This document shows, in pieces, positions 43,607 through 50,904 of a stretch of DNA of 64,000 nucleotides. The stretch's first letter is position 1. The number at the start of each line of letters is the position of its first letter. The notes below the pieces were generated by a model. The model was not told the DNA's origin. It saw only the letters and a list, made by a program, of their open reading frames with translations, and did not search any database. The translations under genes were made by a program, and so were the position numbers. The DNA comes from Clostridia bacterium (GTDB lineage: Bacteria > Bacillota > Clostridia > Christensenellales > Christensenellaceae), in assembly GCA_017439085.1 (NCBI GenBank), contig JAFRTU010000020.1, positions 50,332-114,331 on the forward strand. The letters are read 5' to 3'.

Positions 43607-45029
43607 TCTAACAATGATGACAGACCTCTACGAGCTGACCATGATGTATGGTTATTTCAAAGAGGGTATGCATAAGAAAAAGGCAGTATTCGACGTCTTT
43701 TTCAGAAATCAGGTGGGTGGCTCGTCATATGCCGTTATGGCCGGACTTGAGCAGCTCATAGACTATATCAATGATCTCCATTTTACTGAGGATGATCTTG
43801 ATTATCTGAGGGCCCTGAAACTCTTTGACGAGGAGTTCCTGGATTATCTCAGACATTTCAGATTTGCGGGGGAGATATATGCCATGCCAGAGGGAACCAT
43901 AGTGTTCCCGGGAGAGCCGCTCGTAAGGGTAAAGGGAGGCATCGCAGAAGCCCAGCTCATTGAGACGGCAATGCTGAACATCATCAATCATCAGACCCTC
44001 ATTGCCACAAAGGCGAGCAGGATCTGCTATGCTGCAGGCAAAGGCCCGGTGATGGAGTTCGGTCTCAGAAGAGCTCAGGGACCTGATGCGGGCATCTATG
44101 GTGCAAGAGCTGCTATCATAGGAGGATGCTCTTCGACTTCCAACGTGCTCACCACAAAGATGTTCGGAGGAAGACCTGCAGGTACACATGCCCACAGCTG
44201 GATCATGAGCTTCGATACTGAGATCGAGGCATTCAGGGCATATGCCAATGTGTTCCCGGATGCATGCATGCTCCTCGTAGACACATATGACGTGCTCAAC
44301 AGCGGCATGCCGAACGCCATCAAGGTTTTTGATGAACTGAGAGAAAAGGGACATAAACCGGTAGGTATAAGGATAGACAGCGGAGACCTTGCGTATCTCT
44401 CTAAGAAAGCAAGGCAGATGCTGGACGAGGCCGGATATGAAGATGCAATCATATGTGCTTCCGGAGATCTGGATGAGAATCTCATCCTTGCCCTTAAGCT
44501 ACAGGATGCCAAGATCGACACCTATGGAATAGGAACTAAACTCATAACGAGCGAGGGACATTCCGCGCTTGGCGGAGTGTACAAGCTCTCTGCAATGGAG
44601 AATGACAAGGGAGAGATAGTTCCTAAGATCAAGATCAGCGAGAACATATGGAAGATCACCAATCCCGGATACAAGAAGGTGGTAAGGCTGTACAGCAGAT
44701 ATGAGAACAAGGCCCTTGCAGACCTGATCATGCTTGATGATGAGACCATCGATGACACGAAGGAACTGGAGATATTCAGTCCTACGGAGACATGGAAGAG
44801 GATGACTCTGACCAACTTCTATGCAAAGGAACTTCTGGTGCCGGTTTTCGTAGACGGTGAGCAGGTGTACGAGTCTCCTAGCCTTGCTGAGATCAAGAAG
44901 AACGCCGAAAAGGAGTTGGGGACCTTATGGGATGAGTACAAGAGATTCACAAATCCGCACATATATAAGGTGGACCTTTCACAGAAACTGTATGACATAA
45001 AGAATGAACTTTTGATGCAGTCAAAATGA
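43599..45029 (+). CDS. pncB: nicotinate phosphoribosyltransferase
   Basis: A 476-residue enzyme. I use ATG 43599, behind GGAGAGG; the frame stays open upstream into lgt and an ATG at 43590 is also possible. Motifs: MTDLYELTMMYGY at the N-terminus, EFGLRRAQGPDAG, GTHAHSW with the catalytic His, GIRIDSGDLAYLSKKAR and the phosphate-binding GIGTKLITS. It joins nicotinate to PRPP in NAD salvage with ATP hydrolysis. It is translationally coupled to lgt, though no functional link is known. Confidence 0.95.
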   Translation: MRNLTMMTDLYELTMMYGYFKEGMHKKKAVFDVFFRNQVGGSSYAVMAGLEQLIDYINDLHFTEDDLDYLRALKLFDEEFLDYLRHFRFAGEIYAMPEGTIVFPGEPLVRVKGGIAEAQLIETAMLNIINHQTLIATKASRICYAAGKGPVMEFGLRRAQGPDAGIYGARAAIIGGCSSTSNVLTTKMFGGRPAGTHAHSWIMSFDTEIEAFRAYANVFPDACMLLVDTYDVLNSGMPNAIKVFDELREKGHKPVGIRIDSGDLAYLSKKARQMLDEAGYEDAIICASGDLDENLILALKLQDAKIDTYGIGTKLITSEGHSALGGVYKLSAMENDKGEIVPKIKISENIWKITNPGYKKVVRLYSRYENKALADLIMLDDETIDDTKELEIFSPTETWKRMTLTNFYAKELLVPVFVDGEQVYESPSLAEIKKNAEKELGTLWDEYKRFTNPHIYKVDLSQKLYDIKNELLMQSK

Positions 45030-45104
45030 ATAACTGATGACATGCTGTAATAAGAGCTTCTCTTTATGTTATAATTATAGAAATTAATCATGGAGGATAG
45101 ATTC

Positions 45105-45503
45105 ATGGCTGATGAGATTATGAATGTTCAACCAAATGGAACGATAACATTTGCAAATGAAGTGCTTGAGACCATAGCAGGTATTGCTGTATCCGACATT
45201 CCGGGAATAGCAAACATGAATGGTGGGTTCAGGGATAATTTCAGCGAAGCTTTTGGAAAGAAGAGACCCGCTAAGGGCGTCAAGGTTTCAAAAGTCGATG
45301 AGAAGATCGTGTTTGATGTTCAGATCATTGTAGAGTATGGCATCAAAGTTCAGGATCTCTGCAAGACCATCCAGGAATCCGTATTCAACGCAATCGAGAC
45401 CATGACAGGCCTTTCTGTCAATGCTGTCAATGTCATAGTACAGGGAGTAAAAGTAAAGGATACTCCGATAACAGCTCTTCCTGAAGAGACAAGCGACAAA
45501 TAA
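45105..45503 (+). CDS. Asp23/Gls24-family envelope stress protein
   Basis: A 132-residue Asp23 protein starting at ATG 45105 behind GGAGGA; an ATG at 45090 would place the ribosome-binding site inside the gene. The segments GTITFANEVLETIAGIAVSDIPGI and VEYGIKVQDLCKTIQ are typical. In Staphylococcus Asp23 is tethered to the membrane by AmaP, whose homologue is the next gene. A TATAAT lies at 45070-45075. Confidence 0.9.
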   Translation: MADEIMNVQPNGTITFANEVLETIAGIAVSDIPGIANMNGGFRDNFSEAFGKKRPAKGVKVSKVDEKIVFDVQIIVEYGIKVQDLCKTIQESVFNAIETMTGLSVNAVNVIVQGVKVKDTPITALPEETSDK

Positions 45504-45509
45504 CAAATG

Positions 45510-45536
45510 AAAAGGCTGGTTCATACTGGCCTTTTT
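45510..45536 (+). terminator. terminator after the Asp23 gene
   Basis: AAAAGGC and GCCTTTT pair around a short loop, followed by TTTT. Confidence 0.75.
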
Positions 45537-45543
45537 AGTAATT

Positions 45544-45586
45544 CGGGCAACAGACCTGCCTATTTCAGGCAGGCCCTGACTACCCG
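45544..45586 (+). promoter_or_regulatory. structured RNA element upstream of amaP
   Basis: CGGG (45544-45547) pairs with CCCG (45583-45586); inside it CAG pairs with CTG and CCTGCC with GGCAGG, with internal loops CAA/ACTA and A/CC and a seven-base end loop. It does not match a riboswitch class I can name. Confidence 0.45.
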
Positions 45587-45604
45587 GCACAGGATCATTG
45601 AAGG

Positions 45605-45636
45605 AAAAAGGAGCATGGTTTTCCGTGCACTTTTTT
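45605..45636 (+). terminator. strong hairpin terminator or attenuator before amaP
   Basis: AAAAAG-GA-GCATGG, loop TTTT, CCGTGC-A-CTTTTT. It comes 56 bases before the amaP start and could attenuate read-through. A further small stem, TCCGTA/TACGGA, lies at about 45647-45660. Confidence 0.65.
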
Positions 45637-45692
45637 GAAACAGTGTTCCGTAGTACGGAGTATATCAATCTAACATATCTTGAGGTGCAATA

Positions 45693-46250
45693 ATGAAGAT
45701 CGGAACCAGATTCGTTTTTACCGTTCTTATGATACTTATAATCGGAGCATGCGGTGTCATAATTGCCGCAGCATTCGGATTCATCTCTCCTGAAACAGTT
45801 TTGGATGTAGTGAATGCATTTCTTAACACCGATTACAAATACTTCTGGGTCGGCGGAGCAGCTCTCATAGCGCTGGTGGCTTTCTGCCTAATCTTCTTCA
45901 GGAAGAACAAGAAAGCTGAAAAGAAGAACCCTGTCGCAGAGCGAGTGATACTCGACGAGACAGAAGCAGGTGGCATTTCTGTTTCCGTTGAAGCCATCAA
46001 GGAGTCAGCAGCCAATTATCTCAAGACCCTGAACGGAGTCACAGTACAGAATATCGAGATCAGACCGATCGAAGGCAGATCTGCAACAGGAGCACTTTCA
46101 CTGTCGGTGAGACAGGATATCTCCATTCCTGCGATCACGGCCAAGATCACTTCAGAGATCAGGGAGCATGTTCAGCTGTATACGGGAGTTGAACTTCAGC
46201 AGGTGTTCATCAACATACTTCCTCAGAAAACGACCACACCTTCGAAATAA
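45693..46250 (+). CDS. amaP: AmaP-type Asp23 membrane anchor
   Basis: A 185-residue protein with two membrane helices (about 8-30 and 50-70) and a cytoplasmic Asp23-like domain (about 90-180: GGISVSVEAIKESAANYL, LSVRQDISIPAITAKI, VELQQVFINILP). AmaP fixes Asp23 filaments beneath the membrane and the set is tied to envelope stress in Gram-positive bacteria. It is preceded by GAGGT and a hairpin-rich leader. Confidence 0.88.
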   Translation: MKIGTRFVFTVLMILIIGACGVIIAAAFGFISPETVLDVVNAFLNTDYKYFWVGGAALIALVAFCLIFFRKNKKAEKKNPVAERVILDETEAGGISVSVEAIKESAANYLKTLNGVTVQNIEIRPIEGRSATGALSLSVRQDISIPAITAKITSEIREHVQLYTGVELQQVFINILPQKTTTPSK

Positions 46251-46262
46251 GGCAGACCTGAC

Positions 46263-46493
46263 ATGAAAGAGAACTTTATAGTATTCATAAAGGAGCATCT
46301 TGCCTTGCTCATAGGAGCCCTGACGGGATTTGTGATAGCAATCCTGTTCCTGCTGATAGGATTCTTTCCGACGATGCTCATACTGCTCCTCACAGGTATC
46401 GGAGCGGTGATAGGCGGTATCCCGTTCATCAGAAAATATATAAGTACATGGTTTGGAAACCTGTTGGAAAAACTGTATAATAAGATAGGATAA
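46263..46493 (+). CDS. DUF2273 small membrane protein
   Basis: A 76-residue protein with two hydrophobic helices (about 12-34 and 36-56) and a short loop. Size, pattern (HLALLIGALTGFVIAIL, then GIGAVIGGIPFIRK) and place after amaP identify DUF2273, the usual third member of Asp23 loci. Its function is unknown; it probably joins the AmaP-Asp23 membrane assembly. Confidence 0.88.
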   Translation: MKENFIVFIKEHLALLIGALTGFVIAILFLLIGFFPTMLILLLTGIGAVIGGIPFIRKYISTWFGNLLEKLYNKIG

Positions 46494-46496
46494 GAT

Positions 46497-46533
46497 AAAA
46501 AGCTGTGCACGATTCATTCTACACAGCTTTTAT
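46497..46533. terminator. terminator between DUF2273 and nusB
   Basis: AAAAGCTGTG and CACAGCTTTT pair around a 14-base loop, with T-rich sequence after. Confidence 0.75.
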
Positions 46534-46562
46534 TTGTATTGAACAGCTGTTAGGAGATACAG

Positions 46563-46997
46563 ATGAGTGAAACGGTGAATTTTGACAAGAGACTGGCCAG
46601 GGAAGCAGCTATGAGTCTTTATTATGAGAGGACCATCAGAGGGGAACCGGTCAATGACAGTACCACTCTCATAGATTTTGAGGATGTTCTGGACAGGGCC
46701 AGACTTAATGAAGACAATCTGAAATATATCGATTGCGCCATGGAGATATATGAGGAGCATATAGATGACATAGACGCATCCATCAGAAGCCATCTCAACA
46801 GATGGACAATAGACAGGATATCAAAAGTGAATCTCTCTATCCTCAGACTGGCTGTGGCGGAGATGAAATATATGGACGACATTACGCCGGGTGTTTCCGT
46901 AAATGAGGCTGTGGAACTGACGAAGAAGTATTCTGATGAGGAATCCTCAGGATTCGTGAACGGGATATTGAGATCGATATCAAGGGATATCAAATGA
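46563..46997 (+). CDS. nusB: transcription antitermination factor NusB
   Basis: A 144-residue all-helical NusB with the family ends REAAMSLYYE and PGVSVNEAVELTKKYS...GFVNGILRSI. It binds boxA RNA with S10 in rRNA antitermination. It heads a tightly packed operon running to ispH-rpsA; its stop overlaps the next start (ATGA). Confidence 0.95.
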   Translation: MSETVNFDKRLAREAAMSLYYERTIRGEPVNDSTTLIDFEDVLDRARLNEDNLKYIDCAMEIYEEHIDDIDASIRSHLNRWTIDRISKVNLSILRLAVAEMKYMDDITPGVSVNEAVELTKKYSDEESSGFVNGILRSISRDIK

Positions 46998-47911
46998 ACT
47001 TCCTCGGTATAGATACAAGCTGCTATACAACTTCCGTAAGCGTCTCAGATGAAAAAGGGAATATCCTATATGACAGGAGGATCCCCCTCAAAGTAGGTGA
47101 TTCAAAGAGAGGCCTAAGACAGTCCGAGATGGTATTCCAGCATGTGAAGAACCTGGGAACCCTTTTTCCGTCAGGATTCACGGATATAAAAGGGGTCGCC
47201 TCGAGTATCAAGCCCAGACCTCAGGAGGGCTCATACATGCCGGTATTCTGTGTTTCGGAGAGCTATGGTAAAGCATTGTCAGAGCTTGCAGGGGCTAAGT
47301 ATTATGCGCTTACCCACCAGCATGGCCACATCGCCGCTGCTGTTATAGGACTTGAGGGCTCTTTTAACGGGCCATATCTGGGACTTCATGTCTCAGGGGG
47401 AACTACAGAGCTTTTAAAGATATGTTTTTCAGAAGACATAATAGAAAGCATAGAGATCTTGGGAGGCACCTCTGATCTGGCCGCAGGACAGTTTGTGGAC
47501 AGGATCGGAGTCATGCTTGGATTCTCTTTCCCGGCAGGTGAAGAGATGTCAGAAGCTGCCATAAACGGCACCTCCATCGGTATCAAGACAAGCATAAATG
47601 GACTCATGCTCAGTTTCTCCGGAGCAGAGACGAGATTGGAGAGGGAGATAGAAAAAGGTCTGAAAAAAGAGGATGCTGCCCGAACCTGTCTGGATAACAT
47701 TTCCTCAGGGATAAGAGAACTCATCAGAAGAGCTGTTGAGGAAACTGGCATACAAAGGGTCATACTCTTCGGAGGCGTCATGAGGAGCCGTGTGATAAGG
47801 GAGGACCTTAACGGCATTCCGGGTCTTTTGTTTTCAAAACCTGAATATTCATCTGATAATGCCTGCGGACTGGCAAGACAGGCCGCATTGATATATAAAA
47901 GGGGATTATGA
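46994..47911 (+). CDS. TsaD/Kae1-like protein (peptidase M22 paralogue)
   Basis: A 305-residue ASKHA-fold protein with the TsaD-type landmarks IDTSCYTTSVSV, the metal-binding HxxGH (HQHGHIAAA), LHVSGGTTELL and LSFSGAETRLER. It is shorter and more divergent than the TsaD that makes t6A in tRNA, and its company (nusB, folD) is not that of the tsaBDE set. In Clostridia such M22 paralogues are common beside a true TsaD. Function is unknown; a t6A-related or regulatory role is only a guess. Confidence 0.8.
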   Translation: MNFLGIDTSCYTTSVSVSDEKGNILYDRRIPLKVGDSKRGLRQSEMVFQHVKNLGTLFPSGFTDIKGVASSIKPRPQEGSYMPVFCVSESYGKALSELAGAKYYALTHQHGHIAAAVIGLEGSFNGPYLGLHVSGGTTELLKICFSEDIIESIEILGGTSDLAAGQFVDRIGVMLGFSFPAGEEMSEAAINGTSIGIKTSINGLMLSFSGAETRLEREIEKGLKKEDAARTCLDNISSGIRELIRRAVEETGIQRVILFGGVMRSRVIREDLNGIPGLLFSKPEYSSDNACGLARQAALIYKRGL

Positions 47912-47912
47912 A

Positions 47913-48770
47913 ATGGGACAGATAATAGACGGAAAGAACATCTCAAAACTCATACGTTCTGAGATAAAGGACAGGACTGCTGCATTTACAGACAGATACG
48001 GACATGAACCGAAACTGGCAGTCATACTCGTGGGCGAGGATCCTGCCTCTAAAATATACGTTTCAAACAAGCACAAGGCATGTCTTCAGACAGGGATAGG
48101 TTCGATAGTCATTGAAATGAGCGAGGATACCGAAGAGACAGTGCTGATAGACAAGATCAAGGAACTGAACGAAGACAGCACAGTGAACGGGATACTGGTC
48201 CAGTTGCCCTTGCCGAAGCATCTCAATGAGAAAAAGATAATAGAATATATAGATCCAAGGAAGGACGTGGACGGGCTTACTCTTGCAAACTCTGCCCTTC
48301 TATATAACGGTAATACAGATTGCCTTGCTCCATGTACTCCCAGGGGAGTGATAGAGATCCTAAAAAAAGAGGGAATAAAGATAAGCGGGAAACATGCGGT
48401 GATAGTTGGAAGGAGCATGCTTGTCGGGAAACCGCTGGCAATGCTGCTCTTAAACGAGAACGCTACCGTTACTGTCTGCCACTCCCGTACCGAAGATCTC
48501 GGAGCCGTTACAAGAACTGCAGACATCCTGATATCAGCAGTGGGAAGGCCCGGACTTGTGAAAGCGGAAGACGTTAAGGACGGAGCGACCGTAATCGACG
48601 TAGGGACCACACGTGTAGACGGAAAACTCAGGGGAGATGTGGATTTTGACAGCGTTTTTGAAAAGGATGTCAGGATCACACCTGTTCCTGGCGGAGTGGG
48701 TCCGATGACCATCACGATGCTGCTGATGAATACATTACAGGCTGCCGAGATGCAGGAGGAAGAAAGATGA
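47913..48770 (+). CDS. folD: bifunctional methylene-THF dehydrogenase/cyclohydrolase
   Basis: A 285-residue FolD. The catalytic Tyr-Lys pair is in KIYVSNKHKAC, with GILVQLPLPKHL, DPRKDVDG and the Rossmann loop VGRSMLVGKPLAMLL; the end has TPVPGGVGPMTITMLL. It interconverts 5,10-methylene- and 10-formyl-THF. It overlaps the prenyl synthase gene by four bases. Confidence 0.97.
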   Translation: MGQIIDGKNISKLIRSEIKDRTAAFTDRYGHEPKLAVILVGEDPASKIYVSNKHKACLQTGIGSIVIEMSEDTEETVLIDKIKELNEDSTVNGILVQLPLPKHLNEKKIIEYIDPRKDVDGLTLANSALLYNGNTDCLAPCTPRGVIEILKKEGIKISGKHAVIVGRSMLVGKPLAMLLLNENATVTVCHSRTEDLGAVTRTADILISAVGRPGLVKAEDVKDGATVIDVGTTRVDGKLRGDVDFDSVFEKDVRITPVPGGVGPMTITMLLMNTLQAAEMQEEER

Positions 48771-49648
48771 AGTTATCTGAAAAACAGAGTCAGATCATTT
48801 TTAGGGTCAATGAGAGACTGGACAGGCTATTCGAGAACGATTCTCCCGAGCTTCTGAGAGAATCAATGAAATACAGCGTCAAGGCAGGAGGAAAGAGACT
48901 AAGACCTGTGCTCAATATACTTGCTGCAGAATTGTTCACCGATGATACAGAGGAGAATCTGGACATTGCTTGTGCAATAGAGATGATACATACATATTCT
49001 CTGATTCATGACGATCTTCCGGCACTTGACAATGACTCATTAAGAAGAGGAAAGCTTACAAACCATATGGTATACGGTGAAGCACAGGCAATACTTGCCG
49101 GAGACGGGCTTCTCAGCTTTGCTTTCGAGGTGATGCTAGACAATGCCATGAGGCATAAAGGAAATCTGGAAAGAGAGATGAGGGCCATTAAGACCATTGC
49201 CAATGCAGCAGGTGTGGAGGGAATGGTCGCGGGACAGGTGATGGATGTTTCTCTGGAGAACACTTCTTATGGTTATGATACACTCAGTTACATACATACC
49301 CATAAGACGGCAGACATGATAGTCGGAGCCCTGCTCTCCGGTGCTCTTCTCCATACTGATGACGAGGAGGCTCTCCGGGCTCTAAGAACCTATGGTGAGC
49401 ATTTGGGACATACGTTCCAGATAATCGATGACATACTTGATATCACGGCAGGAGAAGAGCTTGGTAAGAGCAGGGGAAAAGATGTCATGGAAGGTAAGAT
49501 AACTTATCCATCGCTGTTTGGGATAGTGAAGTCCTTTGAGATGGCAAAAGAGAGGACAAAGAAAGCTATAGAAGCTCTTTCCGTATTCGGGGATAAAGCC
49601 TGCTATCTTAAGGAAATAGCCGAGATAATGCTTAACAGGAGTCTCTGA
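48767..49648 (+). CDS. ispA: farnesyl/geranyl diphosphate synthase
   Basis: A 293-residue trans-prenyltransferase. The first Asp-rich motif is HDDLPALDND and the second IIDDILD; GGKRLRP near the N-terminus binds isopentenyl diphosphate. Product length is probably C15 from size and family. It supplies precursors for undecaprenyl carriers and lies in the same operon as ispH, another isoprenoid gene. Lys in GKSRGKDVMEGKITYPSL is also conserved. Confidence 0.93.
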   Translation: MKLSEKQSQIIFRVNERLDRLFENDSPELLRESMKYSVKAGGKRLRPVLNILAAELFTDDTEENLDIACAIEMIHTYSLIHDDLPALDNDSLRRGKLTNHMVYGEAQAILAGDGLLSFAFEVMLDNAMRHKGNLEREMRAIKTIANAAGVEGMVAGQVMDVSLENTSYGYDTLSYIHTHKTADMIVGALLSGALLHTDDEEALRALRTYGEHLGHTFQIIDDILDITAGEELGKSRGKDVMEGKITYPSLFGIVKSFEMAKERTKKAIEALSVFGDKACYLKEIAEIMLNRSL

Positions 49649-49649
49649 G

Positions 49650-50327
49650 ATGATACAGATAGCAATAGACGGACCTGCAGGAGCAGGCAAGAGCACGGTG
49701 GCAAAAGCGCTGGCAAAAGCGCTCAAGATTAATTATCTGGATACCGGAGCAATGTACAGAGCCCTTGCGTACGCTGTCATTAATAAGGGAATCAGCATTT
49801 CCGACAGGGAAAAGGTTGAGAGTGCTCTTGACGACATATGTATGAGCATCTCATATGTCGATGGAACTCAGTATGTGTTCGTGGATGGAATCGATACAGC
49901 TCCATATATACGGACTCCTGAGATATCGATGGCAGCTTCATCCATAGGAACGATTCCAATGGCAAGGATCAAACTTGTAGAGCTCCAAAGAGAGACAGCC
50001 TCGAAGTTTGATATCATCATGGACGGAAGGGATATCGGCACCTATGTCATTCCTGATGCAAAACTCAAATTCTATATAACCGCATCATCAAGGGAAAGAG
50101 CGATCAGGAGAAGTAGAGATCTCGAGAGGGCGGGAATGACAGTGGATATTGATGAAGTGGAAAAGGACATCATCAGGAGAGACGAGCAGGACATGAACAG
50201 GGAATTTGCTCCTTTAAGATGCGCTGATGATGCAATCTATCTGGACACTACAGAAATGAGCGCTGAGGAAGTGCTTGAATTTGCCATAAAGAAGGTGAAA
50301 GAGGTATATGGCAACGAGATTCTATAA
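49650..50327 (+). CDS. cmk: cytidylate kinase
   Basis: A 225-residue kinase with Walker A GPAGAGKSTVAKALA (8-22), the NMP-binding YLDTGAMYRALAYA, and the DGRDIGTYVIPDA segment. It phosphorylates CMP and dCMP. The gene order cmk-plsC-ispH-rpsA is characteristic of Clostridia. It overlaps plsC by 20 bases. Confidence 0.97.
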   Translation: MIQIAIDGPAGAGKSTVAKALAKALKINYLDTGAMYRALAYAVINKGISISDREKVESALDDICMSISYVDGTQYVFVDGIDTAPYIRTPEISMAASSIGTIPMARIKLVELQRETASKFDIIMDGRDIGTYVIPDAKLKFYITASSRERAIRRSRDLERAGMTVDIDEVEKDIIRRDEQDMNREFAPLRCADDAIYLDTTEMSAEEVLEFAIKKVKEVYGNEIL

Positions 50328-50904
50328 GGTCGTAGTGGGAATAGCCAGACCCATAATCAGGTTTTTATACAGGATGAAGGTCACGGGAACTGAGAACTTC
50401 GATTATGAGGGAAAGATGATTATTTCTTCAAATCATATCAGTGCCATGGATCCCATCCTGATCGCCTGTGCCACGAAAAAAGAACTCAACTTCATGGCAA
50501 AGAAAGAACTTTTCAAGTTCAAACCTCTGGCGTTTTTTCTCAAAAAGCTCGGTGCTTTCCCGGTTGACAGGGGAGCAGGCGACATGGCTGCCATATCTAC
50601 GGCAGGCAAGATACTGAGAGAAGGAAATTCTCTTGTGATCTTCCCGGAAGGCACTAGGAACAGAGAGAGCGAAGAATTGATGAAGTTTCAGGATGGTACA
50701 GCACTTCTGGCCGTCAGATTCAAATCAGATATCCTTCCTGTGGCCATACAGAACAGACCAAGACTCTTCAGGAGGACGAAGATAGCTATAGGAAGCCCTA
50801 TAAAAGTGATGGAAATCATAGATTCAGAAGCAAATACAAGAAAGAACCTGAGTACAGTTTCAGAAAAGCTGTATCTTGTCGAGTCGACACTTAAGGAACA
50901 ATGA
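50308..50904 (+). CDS. plsC: 1-acyl-glycerol-3-phosphate acyltransferase
   Basis: A 198-residue membrane-associated enzyme with the HX4D motif (NHISAMDP) and the FPEGTRNRES motif of PlsC-type acyltransferases. It transfers an acyl chain to lysophosphatidic acid to give phosphatidic acid. The short N-terminal hydrophobic helix (about 1-18) anchors it. Start within cmk, end overlapping ispH by four bases. Confidence 0.93.
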   Translation: MATRFYKVVVGIARPIIRFLYRMKVTGTENFDYEGKMIISSNHISAMDPILIACATKKELNFMAKKELFKFKPLAFFLKKLGAFPVDRGAGDMAAISTAGKILREGNSLVIFPEGTRNRESEELMKFQDGTALLAVRFKSDILPVAIQNRPRLFRRTKIAIGSPIKVMEIIDSEANTRKNLSTVSEKLYLVESTLKEQ

